A stretch of 64,000 nucleotides of DNA from Eulemur rufifrons (lineage: Eukaryota > Chordata > Mammalia > Primates > Lemuridae), in the NCBI RefSeq assembly GCF_041146395.1, contig NC_091000.1, positions 14,088,501-14,152,500 of the forward strand, read 5' to 3'. Under the pieces are notes generated by a model. It did not search any database, was not told where the DNA came from, and worked only from the letters and a program-made list of their open reading frames with translations. Positions 25,286-39,800 of the stretch are shown here, piece by piece (positions within the stretch are counted from its first letter, which is position 1; each line of letters opens with the position of its first letter). The translations under genes and the position numbers were made by a program.

Positions 25286-26510
25286 TATTAAAACAAATAT
25301 ACACAACCAAAGATCCCATTGAAGTTCATCCTTGGCAGTAACAAGGTACAGATATGAGTAAAAAGAACTAAAAACATGCAAATATATCATAGGCTACCCT
25401 TTCAAAAATACAAAATCAAACTGTTTCTTGGAAAAAACAAACTTCCTAGGCTTTTATTCAAATTTATACCCAGACTGTAAGAAAAATAGTTACAAATATA
25501 AAACAATGTCAGACCTCGGGTTAACATCTTATTTTTAACTACTTTGAATTAGCTAAACATTGTCTAAGTAAACATTTATTCTCTAGCTCAATGGTCACAG
25601 AGTTAGTGAAGATTATATTATAGTTTTCTAGGCAGAAATTCTAGCAATCAGTTGTTTCCTATTATGCAAAACAAATAATAATTGAATGGATTCCTATTCC
25701 TATATCATAAGCAACAAGTCTTATCCAGTATTTATCAGGACAGTGCTTGGTGGATAATCACTAGTCCCTTTGTGCACCCAAACTCAGAGGTTTGTTGAAC
25801 ATCATGATAGAAATAGAAGATATCATTCATTTTTTTCCAAGCAAAATTTTCTCCACTTCAAGTTAATACACTAGATATGTTTGGATCACACACTGCAACA
25901 TAACAGTTTTACCAAAAATTAGAGCACCAGATTATCACAAGAAAAGACAGAACCAGTGTCTGATTTCTAAAAGCAGTGGTAATCAATTGGTTTTAAAATG
26001 GGCATGTTAATCACAGACCTCCTGTAATCAGAACCCAGAAATGTGTCCTCATAATAAAGGTACCGTTTCCTAGGAACATAGAATTATTTCACTATTAGTA
26101 ACAACATAGCGCAACATCAAAATAATATTTTTACTAGTCTTCAAAGCTGTAGAAGCTATTCATATTCCCTAAAATCACCAACATTAAGATTGAAACAAAA
26201 AGCAGCTAACTGGCTACAAGACACAAGGCACACCCACAACCATAACCAAGCTCTTTAAATTTTTCTGTTCCAGAGATGAAAAATACAATAATACATGATC
26301 AAGCCTTATGATTCTAAAATCATCAACTTTATCTATTTCTTTATGACTTTGTTCCATGAATTTCCATTTTCCTTTACTACTTTAAATCAGGGTAATTGCA
26401 CACTTCACTGCATTATTTTCTGGTAATAGACAAGATGAGATGAATCCAGTTAGTATGTGTCTCAACATTCAGGAACTTGATAGCACAACAGTTTCAATCA
26501 CAACCCTCGA
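25286..26510. other. A/T-rich intergenic sequence, nothing recognised
   Basis: No exon, RNA gene or named repeat was supported. Confidence 0.4.
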
Positions 26511-26820
26511 GGCCAGGCGCAGCGACTCACGCCTGTAATCCTAGCACTCTGGGAGGCTGAGACAGGAGGATCGCTTGAGGTCAGGAGTTTGAGACCAGCT
26601 TGAGCAAGATCGAAACCCCCGTCTCTACCAAAAATAGAAAAATTAGTGGTAGAAAAATTGGCCAGGCATGATGGCCTACCTGTTTTCCCAGCTACTCGGG
26701 AGGCTGAAGCAGGAGGATTGCTTAAGCCCAGGAGTTTGAGGTTGCTGTGAGCTAGGCTGACGCCACTGTACTCTAGCCAGGGTGACAGAGTAACACTCTG
26801 TCTCCAAAAAAAAAAAAAAA
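26511..26820 (+). mobile_element. Alu SINE, strepsirrhine type, sense
   Basis: A full-length forward Alu starts GGCCAGGCGCAGCGACTCACG. The middle linker carries an extra TAGTGGTAGAAAAATTGGCC segment, and the right monomer ends GTTGCTGTGAGCTAGGCTGACGCC before an A-tail. A partly decayed flanking duplication is possible. Confidence 0.94.
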
Positions 26821-29800
26821 CCAAACCAATCCTTGAGCATTGCAGTTACCATTCTCTTGGTGCTGGTTTAGTTTGTTGTTAAAATTTCACCTCACTTGTT
26901 ATTGTTATGTTGTATGTATACTAAAACTTTGGTTAAATATCTCTCCCTTTTGGCCTTTTCCTGTATTTTACAAATTTAGTTTACATTCAATCTTTGGTCT
27001 TCTAAAATACCTTGGCAAAATAAGTACTCATTCATCAGCAACATGAATATTGAACACAACTAAAATCACTTTCATTTATTTTCTAAATTTTCACCAATGT
27101 AGTTATAGGAGATTTCCAAAAGCCTATAGTCACTACAGCAAACGGGTGCAGCCATTGCAAAGATAAGAGCACTTTTTGTACTGTACACAATAATTCTTAA
27201 AATGGAGATGGTTTATTTTCAAGCATAAAAGTAGATAAAAGTAAAAGGAGGGGTAGAACGAGAAATTTTGAAGGTTAGTTTTTAAAAAGAAAAAGCTGCT
27301 TAAAGATTACACTTAGGTAATTTCCAAGTGTAATAATTTAGTTATTTCATTTAAACTGACTTAAAAGTATCTATTATATTCCATATGTGTTTGCTTATTC
27401 ACAGTGAAGTATTTGGTGATTTATCAAATGTGTTTAATCAATAAGCATTATGGATTTAATGTCTAAGATTGTTTATCCTGTCAAATTTCCTCCCAGAATA
27501 TTTAAAATCAAGTAGCCCTGCTGCTTTGTCAGAAAAATATGTCACGTTTATGCATGTAAATGATTTACACATACACACACATATATGGTAATAAAACAAA
27601 TAATTAGAGTAAACTGAAATTATTCCTTACACCCAATCTATAGTATCTATTAACTCTTTAGTTTTAAACAAAGAATAATCATATTTTATATATGATTTTA
27701 TATGATGTTTACATAATATAGTATAGGCAGTATGTTCCAACAGGTATAAGAAATACAATATGTTTTAAAAGTTACATTTGCTAGAGGCAAAAAACATAAT
27801 TCCACATGATCTAAATTTTCCACAGGAGAGTACGACTGAAGCAAGCACTCCAGTGGCAATGTTCAAATGATCTATGTAAATCAGAATGGTCAAATTTTCC
27901 TGTCTATGTCCTCCAACTGGATATTAGTGTTGGTACTTAAATTGTGGAATGCTAGTAATTGCACATGATTCCAGCAATTGATTTTAGAAAAGACAAGGAT
28001 AGATGTTTAACCTTATTCCAAATAAAATGGCCTTGTATAGATCTTGCCTCTCCAGAGTCCCAGATCCCACAGAGTGCTTTTGAAAATGATATTTTCGCTG
28101 TTACAACATGGGTTCTGTTTTTGGTCTCACAAAGCCTCCAGCCTGGCAGTGAAACCCTGGCTCTCAACAGGTGCAAATAGTCACAAAATCTGTCAACGTG
28201 CCACTCAGAATAATGTTATTTCTCTTACCGTCAACACTCACATCATCACATCTGACAGAGGAAGGCTGACAAAAATTCTTTGGTAAATAAGTAATTCTGA
28301 CAGATTAAAGAGGTTTACCTTAACACAGGCTTATAGCTGGTTAACACAACTTTTGCAGATTTCTTGAGAAAGTTTGCTTCCTTGCATAAGACAGCATATC
28401 TCCAGTGATATTAAACCCAGGTATCAAGCTGCATTGTGCAACAGTCATTTCATAAATAGTAATCTAAGGATCTTGAAATTCTTTCCAAAAGAATCTTCCC
28501 ATATCTGAGCTTTTTAGGAGAAAACAACACACAGAACTAAGGAGTCTCTGCTTAACACAGCGAGGAAACTAGAAAGAATACCTTGAATGATTACAAGTCT
28601 TCTACATTGCGATTCTCAAAGAGGAAACCTGGGTCTTTCACTTTGATCTTTTTGAGTAGCTGTTTTATTGGCAATATTTTAACTAGCTAGTATTCTGATG
28701 GTGGTGAAAATCATTTCAAGATTATAGAGATACTCTTTACTTGGCAATGTTTTAAAGGGCACAGTTTCTATTCAGTATTTTGGATGATGTATAATACAAT
28801 ATATAAATCAAGAAATAAAATTCTATAAATTGCAAAGGAATCATACTAGATACAGTTAGCAAAGTAATTCACCCCAAGCGTCAAAAAAGGGTGTATTACA
28901 AATTTTAAAAAAGTGTTCAGTTGAACATGATTAATTATTTTAAGTTTCAGTTATCTGAAATTTGAAACAGTAACTTAATTATTTCTACCATTTAAATTTG
29001 ATTTTATGAGAGCTGGAACTTTTACACACAAATGATTCAGGTAAAGGTTTGGAGATAACTCATGTATCCCAGCCCCCACCACCAACAATGACAAGCATAA
29101 TCTGGTGTTTCCCAAATATGCTTGATGAAAAAAATCATCAGAGAAGCCTTTTAAAATAATCCCAGAATTAAGAGATTCTGATCCTCTAGATACATAGATA
29201 TTAGCAAATGTACCTAGATAACTTTTTGTCTTATGTATACAGTTGCAAATCACCAACTTATTCTAGAATGTGACAGTTTTGTTACAGACCTTTACAATAC
29301 AAGAAAACATGCCTGTAATTTGCAGCAAAGCACTCTAGGTAACAAACCTCCCAGTAGTCCCAAACAGCCATTTGGGGTATAACAACCAAAGTTTATGACA
29401 TCATAGTTTCGCTATGCATTTTTTTCTTCTCCATGACTTTCAGTATTATTGGCGTGGTTAAATACTGAAACGAATTATTGAAGAATATTGTTTTGAGATA
29501 TCTATAAAAGAAAAGCTATCTGGTTTAGATTATTTACTTGCCCAGCTAGAGTATCAATCTAGAACACATTCAGCACTATGTCTAAAAGTTTACGGCAACT
29601 TGATTCTTTGTCATTTATACCAAACTGATTGGGCCATTTAATGAATTAACAGAGATCAATTAAAAACAGCTGATCAGTGACACAAAATAATAATAAGTCA
29701 AATGTCTAAAGTCTAATAAAATTGTATACATGGCTACTGCTTTAAAATACTATGGCAATTGACATCAGAAGAAGAGCTCTGTAAAATAATTAGCTCTTTA

Positions 29801-29929
29801 TCTGGTTGAACGTGCAATATAGAGTGGCAAGTATTTATGACCATGGCCATAGCCACCCAGTGCTAACAGTGATAGCTGAAAGTTTCTGAGGGTTGTGGTG
29901 GTTATTGCTGTTGTCAAGCCATTTACTGA
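26821..29929. other. Intergenic DNA downstream of MTNR1A, nothing recognised
   Basis: About 3.1 kb of A/T-rich sequence. The interval 29100-29190 (TTTAAAATAATCCCAGAATTAAGAGATTCTGATCC) vaguely resembles an old hAT (MER5/MER20-like) fragment. No coding exon could be supported. Confidence 0.4.
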
Positions 29930-29935
29930 TTTATT
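29930..29935 (-). terminator. Candidate MTNR1A polyadenylation signal
   Basis: The first AATAAA on the minus strand below the MTNR1A stop codon, about 490 bases downstream. No strong GU-rich element follows it, so the true poly(A) site may use a variant signal closer to the stop. Confidence 0.25.
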
Positions 29936-30426
29936 TTCAGCCTTTCTCTCTGTAAGAAGAGTCACTCATTCCACTTCCCCTTTTGTTCTGTTTACTCATT
30001 TATAAATAAATTTTGTTCATTTATAAATAAAATGTTCTATTCATTTTCCTACTAGAAATCTTCAAGAAGTTGGTGAGGGGGTGGGGGGGAAGCAATTACC
30101 CCTTTCGTGGCACTCACAGTAAAAGAAATGTTTGCGAACCCTTTCTTCACTTGAATGCACTCAGCATTTTACTTTCTCCCCCCGTCCCTGAACAGTTCTT
30201 CAATGAACATATAACTATATCCATTCTGTATTTGTCTTAGGTAGAATTAGAGACCTGTCACAAAGGTGACAGCACATAAGCTCAGATGCTGCGGAAGCAA
30301 CCACTTAAGAGCTTAATGTTTCTTCAACCACTCTGTTTCCCTAGACATCCATCAACAGGAAGGCAAACATGAAAAGGAGTGAGAGCTTGAGCAGTGTGTG
30401 TATCTTGCCAGGCATGCTTTGCTTTT

Positions 30427-31295
30427 TTAAACGGAGTCCACCTTTATTAGATTATTGTTGGTCATCAATGGAGACGGTTTGCATTTAATTCTATCTGCTA
30501 CGTCATTAGAACTATCCACAAAGAACATCCTGGCTGTGCACAGCGAGACTATAATTCTCCTGTACTCCTTCCTGAAATTTTGGTTCAGCAGTCCGTATAT
30601 AATCGCGTTGAGGCAGCTGTTGAAATACGCCATGTAGTAACTGGCCACGAACAGCCACTCCGGGATCCTGGGTACCATGCTGGCGGGGTCCGAGGCCACA
30701 GCCAGACCAATGAAGTTCAGAGGAGCCCAGCAAATGGCAAAAAGGACGAAAACCACAAACATGGTGACAAAGTTCCTGAAGTCCTGTGGTTTCAGTTTGG
30801 GTTTGTTGTCAGGTTTCACCCTCCGTCTGACCTGAAGAACCAGGATCCATATTCTCAGGTAACAGAAGATGACTATGACCATGGGAATGATGAAGTGGAA
30901 AACCACCACAGCGATGGTGTACGCGGAGCTCACGGACTGCGCGAACGTGCAGGAATAGATGCGCGGGTCATACCGGAGCGTCCCGGTGCGCAGGTTGGGC
31001 ACTATGGCCACGAAGGTCAACACCCAGATGAGGAACACGTAGCAGACGGAGTTCTTGTTGCTGTACAGCCTGTCGTACTTGAGACTGTGGCAGATGTAGC
31101 AGTAGCGGTTAACGGCGATCCCGGTGATGTTGAAGATGGAGCCGATGACACTCAAGCCCATCAGGAAAGCGCTAATTTGGCAGTGCAGATAGCCCAGGTT
31201 CCACCCATTGTTAAATATCGACGTCAGCACCAACGGGTACGGATACACGGCCACCACGAGGTCTGCCACCGCTAGGCTCACCACAAAGATGTTTC
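30427..31295 (-). CDS. MTNR1A: MTNR1A exon 2 (coding)
   Basis: 869 coding bases including the TAA stop at 30427-30429. The acceptor is TTTCTCTTTCAG, directly before GAAACATC. The exon starts with two bases completing the glycine codon begun in exon 1 (phase 1), as in other mammals. It encodes residues 65-353: helix 1's end through helix 7 and the C-terminal tail. The tail reads IKCKPSPL where I recall tryptophan in human in place of the cysteine. Confidence 0.97.
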
Positions 31296-33769
31296 CTGAA
31301 AGAGAAAGGCGTATAAAGCACGGGTTAATGCCAGTTCTGCATGGGCTGTACTGGCTTTCTTTCACAGTTATTAAAGAAAGAGCTGTTTCCACAGCTCCGA
31401 CGACCCGACATCACACCCACCGCCACGTTATAAATGAGGTGGAGGCTGTTTTCACCAGCCAGGAAGCCCCCTGCTGCCCTCCGCAAATGCAGCGCATTGT
31501 CCACAGATTTCTGCATCCCCAGAACAGGACATGTTCCAAGTTCAAAACTGTTGTGTTTCAAACCATTTGATTTCTTCTTTGAAAAAATCCTGAGTTCAGA
31601 ATATTTGTATTATGTCTTTTGTTCTGGAACCTTCTGCAGTACCTGAGAAATCTCATGTCACATTATTTCTCAGGTCAGCCAAACCTTCCTTAAGTTCCAG
31701 GTCTCCCACATCTCTCCAGTTCTTCAACAGTTCTCAAAGAAGCCTCTGGCTTCTGTTCTTGGAGAGCAGTGGATCCTTGTCCGTAGCACAGGAGTTAAGA
31801 AGAAAAGGGCTGTGCCATCAGCTGTGTGGATGAGAACACTGGCTTTCACCCCTTACTCGCTGGCTAACGGGGGCGAGTTACTGCACCTTGCCAAGCTTCG
31901 GTTTCCTCTTCTGTAAAATGGGATAATCTTCCGGGCAGGGTTGTGGTGAGCATTAAATGAGGCGATCTATGTCAAGTACTGTGCACAGTGTCTGATGCTG
32001 TAAAAATGTTCATGTTCTGTGACTCTTTCACCTCAAACCAAAGGAAAAGGCAGAAATTCTCTTAGATTTTATGAAGAACTTAGGGAACAAAAATTAAACT
32101 TGAAATATTTTGAGCACATGATGGTTTTCTAAATTAATATAGACCGGGTGTGGTGGCTCACACTTGTAATCCCAGCACTTTGAGAGGTTGAGGCAGGAGG
32201 ATTGCTTGAGTCCAGGAGTTTGAGACCAGCCTGGGCAACAAAGCAAGACCCCACCTCTACAAAAAATAAGAAAAATTAGCCAGATATGGTAGCATGTGCC
32301 TGTAGTCTCAGGTACTCAGGAGGCTAAGGCAGGAGGATTGCTTGAGCCCAGGAGTTCGAGCCGACAGTGCCACTGCACTCAAGCCAGGGCAACAGAGTGA
32401 GACCTTGTCTCTGTTAAAAAAAAAAAAAAAAAAAAAAAGGTAATAAAAAATAAAATGAAATAAAATTACTCAACATATTTTTAAAGTATAGGAAAAAAAC
32501 CCTAGTCAGATTTTATGAGATGTTCTGCGAATACACTCTTTTGAACTCTTCTGCCTTCGTGTCCTGCTGTTCCTTCAGCCTCCAAAGCTTCCTCACTTCA
32601 ACTCTTAAAATGGTACCCACTTTCCCAAGTCCATCTCCAACAGAAAAGCCCAGAGCTTTTGCTTATTTGCCCAACCAGATGTAAGCGCTTCCTCCTTCAA
32701 AGGCTCCTAAACTACTTTACTTGCACTACCTTTAATTTAGATTAAATTATAATAAATGCCATCCAACAAAAACTTAATAAATACATATATTAGATGCTGA
32801 GGAAATAGGAATTAACAGACAGGAAAAACCAGAAAACAAACAAGATTGCTATAGAGTAAGAAGCACAAGAGTATGAACAGAAGCAGAAATGTGGAAGAAG
32901 CAGGCTAGGCAGGGAGGGAGGAGCGTCCAGCTGGAGAGATGGCAGGTTTCACCTTCTGCCCTATCATCTGTAAACTTGGTTTTCCTGTATTTCAGACTAT
33001 CACCCCCTGCGTGTTGCCGTCATCTCTGCATCCTGAAGAGCTCCTGGGACAGTGACTTTTGCTTAAATGCTTGATGAAGTAATTGTCACCTCTCCACATT
33101 TGAAATAAAATAACCTATGTCCTTGAAGTTCCGACTGGAACTTCCCCCAAGAAAATTATTGCAAAAAAAAAAAAAAAAAAAAAGTTAAAATAGCAGTTGT
33201 GAAGAAATAAAGGTAAAAGTTTATGCCATTTAGGTAGGAATTTCAGATAAATTTTCATAAAAGCAAATTCTTTAATAATTGGTTCTATTAGTTCAAATTG
33301 AAGTTATAACGCAAATTGATTTTTCCCCCACAGATCACTTTCAATACCAATGAAACGCTTAAATTCCTAAGTGTGCATATTTTAATAAAATTTTCACTCA
33401 AAATGTTTAATACTTTAAAAACATCTATAGCATATTAAATTCAGTTACCAGTTAAATTGTCATTGTAACAGTACATTTTTACCGAGACTGTCATGATGAC
33501 AAACTGTCCTAATATAGATTTATTTTCAGGAGAGCTAAAAAATAAAATCACAAATGATGTCATAAATTGCTTTCATGGCTTTAATCCTGTGCTCCATTTA
33601 TTTTATAGTAATTATGTTTCATTACTGTCCAAGTGATCACACTAATTGAATCAGTGGTTTAATTTGCTTTGAATTAATCCTGTGTTTTACAATCGTTTGA
33701 AGGAAAAAAAATTAAGCCCCAGACTGTGCAGACATGGCCATCAGGCAGCCGGGAGCTACATCCCATGTG

Positions 33770-33806
<37 letters not shown>

Positions 33807-36800
33807 AATGTGTGTGCTGTGGGGAACTGGAGGGAAAAAGCAATTTCTTTTATGAACGTCACCTGATAGGAGTAATTAAATAACTTTACCATAATTATAC
33901 ACATTACAAGGTCATCTATTCCATTCTCAGCTCTGTGCAACTCCAGATGAACAATGTATCCATTTTCACAGACATCCAAGACTCTATGCAACCAGCATGA
34001 TAATGCATTTGGAAGTTTAAAATAATGTCTGCTAAGGGCTAACAAGTTCTTCTCTGGTGGCTTTGGTTCCAGTCTTTACTGTGGAGGAATCCCAGGATCA
34101 CACAATGTGAAGACTGAGAAGTATGTTAGTGATTCCCCTGGATAATTCTCACTTTTTAAAGATGAGGAAAACAGATATATGGATTTGGATGAAGTAATAA
34201 AACTGGTTAGTGGAAGAATCAAGACTGTAGCAATGCCACTGATTGGTTAGTTTCACTCAGTGTTACTTCCCTAAGAAAAGTCATGTGCTCCTACACAGAT
34301 AGGAAGATCAGAATTTGGGCCCTCTGGCTTAGAGACTTCTCAGGCATAATTCTACAAAGCATATTAGAACAAGGAAATTATAAAGTGTAGACGGGAGGAA
34401 GGAGAACACTCAGAGGCCACTCTACTAGCAAGACGGTGGTGGGGTGGGGTAGGGGGAAAATGTCTAAGACAGGCACTGCCCTCACCGAGTTACTGGCTTG
34501 GGCTGTGCAAGGTGGTAAGAAGTAGAGAAATAATTGCAATAAACAGAAGAAGAAACAGCTAATAGCCTCACAGCTATTGAAGACACCAACTAAAAGATGC
34601 AGAGTAAATATTTGTTCCTGTGAATAAAACTTTAAATTGGAAGTGAAATGTGACATAGATATGAATAAAGTAAGTTAAGAGGCAACTAAAAAGTTGGCTT
34701 GTCTAAAGTGCCTCCCTCAGAACTAGTCCTGTGATCTCCACCTGGGAAGGGCCACAGCAATGCGGCACCGTTTTTCTGTTTGTCGCAGTTATTTCTCTAC
34801 TTCTAACCACCTTGCACAGCCCAAGCCAGTAACTCGGCGAGGGCAGTGCCTGTCTTAGATATCTCCTCCCTACCCCACCCCACCCCCATCTTGATCAGCA
34901 CCTGGCAGAGAATTAATAAACATACACGGGGGATTTATACTGTGTCAACTTCGTTAAGCTGTAAAGACATTTCCTTTCAGAGCTCCAGGTTAGGGTCCCC
35001 GCAAGAGACAGCCAGCATGAAATTTCAGAGATGGCAGTGCAGCAGCAGCCATGTCCTCTCTGTACCCAGGTCTGTGTCAAGCACCAGGCACCCCTGCAAC
35101 TTTGGGCAAGTTGGGTCTCACCTGCTGGTGTGCAGTGGTGGCGGGCAGGGTGCCCACAGCTTCTCCAGCTCCTGCTGAACTCTCCCTGGCTGGGAGGAAG
35201 TGAGAGGTGACTCACTGAGGCGAGTCTGGGTCATCCCCCCAGGCTCAAATTCTAGCCTCCCCTGCGTCCCCTCCTGACATCCATCTTTCCTTCTCAATTG
35301 CCTTCTCCGTGGACTTCAGGGTCCAGCACCAGGCACAGAAGCAACAGCCTCAAATACACTATTTCATCAGCTCCCACAATGGCTCTAGCAATTATGCCTC
35401 TTGGGTTGATTGAACCCTGACTGATGCAGAGCTTGGTACTGGAAGTGGACCAAGAAGAACCGTTAGGATGGTTTCTCTGCATTGGTTCCTGGTTACCTGC
35501 AATTGGTTCTGTCCTAGGACTAGATTTAATGCATTAAAACCCTATTTCCAGTAGCAAAGGGGACTGGTAGTTCATGGCACACACTGGCAAAAGAGTTACT
35601 TAAACGATCACCTGTACCCACCTTCCAAGGTGAAGACAACTTGCTGCATCGCTTCTCCTACCACTAAGAAAAAAACCAAAATACACCTCATTTTGACATG
35701 CTACACCAACCTATTTACTGAGTAAACCAAAAGCTGTCTGTGTTGAGTGGTGCCCAGAACAAGTAAAGGCCCTGAAGGCTGCTGAGCCACTCGATCCATC
35801 TGATCCAATGGCTATGGTCTAATTGTGTCTCCCCCGAAATTTTTATGTTGACACTGAACCACCAATGTTTTAGTGTTAAGAGGTAGGGCCTTTAGGAAGT
35901 AATTGAGTCTTGAAGGCAGGACCTTCATGGATGGGATTAGTGACCTTATAAAAGAGATGAAAGTGAGCTGTCCATCCCTTCACCCTGTCTGTCCTCCCAG
36001 CACAGGAGGACACAGCAGTCGTCTTCTCTGGAGGACGCAGCAAGAAGGCACCGTCCTGGAAGCAGAGAGCAGCCCTCACCAGACACCAAATCTTCCAGTG
36101 CCTCAATCTCAGGCTTCTCAGCCTCCAGAACCATGAGAAATAAATTTCTATTATTTATAATTCAAAATGCCAGTCTAAGGTATATTGTGATAGCAGCAGG
36201 AACTGACTAAGACACCAGTGGTGCTTGAACTATTTGTACAGTTGTCCCTGGGTACTGGCAGGGGTTGGTTCCAGGAGCCCTGTGGATGCCACAATCCACA
36301 GATGCTCAAGTCCCACAGTGGGCTGCAGAACCCGTGGATACTAAAAGTCGGCCCTCTGTGTCTGCAGGTGCCTTGTCCCTCGAATATCACAGCTTCCATC
36401 CATGGTTGGGTGAATCCATGGATGTGGCACTCGTGGTCACAGAAGGCTGACTGTGGCAGATCGGGAGGCTGTGAGGCGCTGTTAGCGAGCACACACAGGT
36501 GACTCGTAACACAGGACCTTAGGATTTTGCAGTAAACCTGTGCCATCCTCTGCACTAAGTATGCACTTGCTAAGAAACAGTTTGGGACTTGCTACTCAGC
36601 CTTAGAAGCCTCTGAACGCTTGACCATCGTGCACCAAGTGACCGTGTGATCTGAAAGCTTCCTCCTGGACTCGGTGTTGTCTGACCCACCCAGTCCTAAA
36701 GTTGGGCGTGCATGGCCTCAAACAGAAGTAGTGGATATAAGACCTGGCTGGAGCAGGCCTGAAGGCACAAGGATGCGTGAGCAGGTAGCACAGAGGCCCG

Positions 36801-39800
36801 TGGCCACATTGCTGCCACATTGTCGGCATTTTCTTAGCTCACTCCTATGGCCCCAGGGCAAGTTCCCTTTGACCAGCTGAAAGGGGAAGAAACAACTTCT
36901 TGCCTGGCTTACAGAAGGCTCTTCATGAACTACCAAGACTTCCTGAAATTGGAGAGCTGTGGCATGACAGACCCACCCCAGAGTGACCCTGAAGGACAAG
37001 GTGAAGGGAAGCCCTCCCAGTGAACAGAACTTTGAGCAGGGCTTCCAAGCAGAACTTCCAACTGGTTGCTCATTTTCCCTGGAGGGAGAGGTGGCTGCAG
37101 GTACAGATCTGCACTAACCCGTGGCAGTGGCTAATGGTACAACCAAAGACTTGGAAGAAACGCAATGAGAAAACTGGTGACACGGGGCTCTGGAGAAGAC
37201 GCAGGCACACAGGCCTCTCAGAGTGGGCACTGGGTGTGAAGATATTTGTATCCTGATATGACCTGTGGACATCAGTTCATCTGTCCTCAGCCACCACTGT
37301 CCTTGACCAATTGGCTCACAAGGTTGTCACGGCAGCAATGATGGAAGTTATTTGAGGGCTCAGCAACGTGGATTACTACTCATGAAAACTGATGTGGCTA
37401 CGGCCACCACTGCACTGCTGCACGCACAGCTGCCAAGATTGGAGATCAACACTGACACAGCACAGTTCCCCCGGAAAATCAGCCAGACGCAGGAGGGAGA
37501 CGGGTTAGGTATTAATAGAACCACTTCCACCACTGAAAGGGGCAGTGCTTCATTCTGACTGGAACAGAAGCACACTCTGGATATGGTTTTGCCCTTCCTA
37601 CCTTTAAAGACCCTTAATTCTTCCACCAACCTAACATCTGTGGACCTACAGGACACCTTGTCCAACACCACGGTACTCCTCATGGCACTGCCTCTGCCTG
37701 GGGAATTCACCTCCCAGCAAATGAAGTATAACCACGGGGTCATGTTCTGGGAATTCACTGGACTTACCATGTTTCTCATCTTAAAACAGCTGGCCTGGCA
37801 GATCGGGGGAATAGCCTTTGAAGGTTCCGTTTCAGCACCAGCTGGTGAGCCTAGGGTACACATGATACTGTCCATGATCGGACCTTTCCCTGATGGAGCA
37901 AGGCCTAATTAATAAGCACATTATTGTACTGTGCTGCTTTCAGGAGCAGTTAATGGCAGCAGGGTCATTTGCTTCTTCACAATGTGCCCACAAAAGGTTG
38001 TGCTTGTTCAGTTTTTCAGACCTGCTCTTAATGAGTCTATTTCAACCCATGCTGCTTGCTATTATGTGCTGTTTCTTTAAATGTGTCGATCTTTTTCCTC
38101 ATTCCCTGCTTATAATCTGCGGGTATCTAGACACTAGCATCACAGTTTTGTGAAACTCTTAGAACAAATTTGTGGTGATAGCTTGTCATTTTTGCTAATT
38201 TCCATTTATTGGCTATATTCTACCTAGGTTAGATTGCCAGATAATTGAATTTTGAATAGGCAAAATATTATGGTATTATTGCTTTATACTTCTTTTTGGT
38301 AAGTTTTATTTAAGTAAAATGTACATATGGAAAAGTGCATGAATCCTAAGTCTACAGCTCAGTGATTTTTAACACACTGAACACACCCTTGTTAGGTGTA
38401 CCCAGAAAAAACCAAAGATATAACATTACTTGTTTTATCCTTTTCAAAGTATTTTCATATGCATCATTTCACTAGGTAATTGCAACAATCATGTGAGGCT
38501 AAAAGATTAGATATTATTTACATTTGACAAATGTGGAAAATGAGGTTTGGTAACTTGATTGATTTCTCAAATCAGAAGGTGGATAGCAAGGATATAACCC
38601 TAGTGGTCCACTGCAGGAATCATCCCATTATGCTATGAAATTTACTCAGAAGAAATAATATGGAAGCATCAAATTTTAGACAGGAGTGGAGCAAACATTC
38701 TTCAGGCACCTAAGTTCTAGTGGCTGTCTGGAGTCTGTGTCTGCTCAGATTGGCCAGAGTTCCTGTCATGCAGGTTGTTAAACAGTTTTAATTTCTTCCC
38801 TGGATGTCAAATGCAACACATTCCATTGAGGGGAGAAGACAAGGAAAAATAACTGCTATAATAACCAATTTCCAAAAGAAAATACTAGCTCAAAGCTTAG
38901 ATGCCGTAGCGTTCTTATTTCTTCCACTCTCTTTTATTCCTTTTCATCCTTAAAGCTAACAACATTAATTTAACTGAAATGGAAGGACGGAACACTCATC
39001 AAACTTGTAAGAAGCATCCCCAAACTAGGATTTCAATCGGCTATTACTATCACTGTTTCAAATTACCATCCATTCTAGAAAGCCTCAGATGGTCTGAATT
39101 CCAACAGCAGCACCTCTGAATACAAAGTTCCAATTATAAAAATATGAAAGTTCAAAAGCTTCATAGATTAAAGCTAAGGGTCTCCAAGTTGGCAACAGGA
39201 ATGTAGTATTTTATAGATCATCCTCTTAAAAAGTTGCTTTAGAAAATAAACAAAATACAAAGTAAAGTGTGAGGAGTGCTTTTCATAAGCTCCTTTTCAT
39301 GTAACAGAAGAAGCAGAATTGTCCAGGCACGGAAACACTTTTTAAATGAAAGGTTCTGTAGGATACAAACTTCCTAAGTGCTTGCAGTTGATGGCAAGGA
39401 AGCAGGTGGAGCTCCGGAAAGAAGTTCTGTGGATGAAACCTGCTCACACTTATAGCCTGTGGGACCAACCCGCATCAGTTCCTCCTCTGTAAAGTGGGTA
39501 ACAATGGTACCCCACTACAGGGCTGACTCCGGCAATGTCAGTTAACCCAATGCTCAGAACAGTGTTTGGTCCATAGAAAGCTACTTTTATAGCTAGGAGG
39601 GAATGAGCCTCTTTCTGAAGGCAGAATTCGTCTAGCTTAAGTCAATCACCTACGAAGCGAGCTTATTCAATTTACTAACTCAAATTGAATTCATATCATC
39701 AAGTGCTTATTAACTAATTCTTAAACTATGCACTGTGCAAGCATCATAGAAAGCAACAGAAAAAAAAAAAAGGGGGAGTATTCTCCCCAAAAGGAGCTAA

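Noticed and set aside
30580..31275. 231-residue open frame on the plus strand
   Set aside because: It is the exact antisense of MTNR1A exon 2; its open frame is a by-product of the receptor's codon composition and has no independent similarity.
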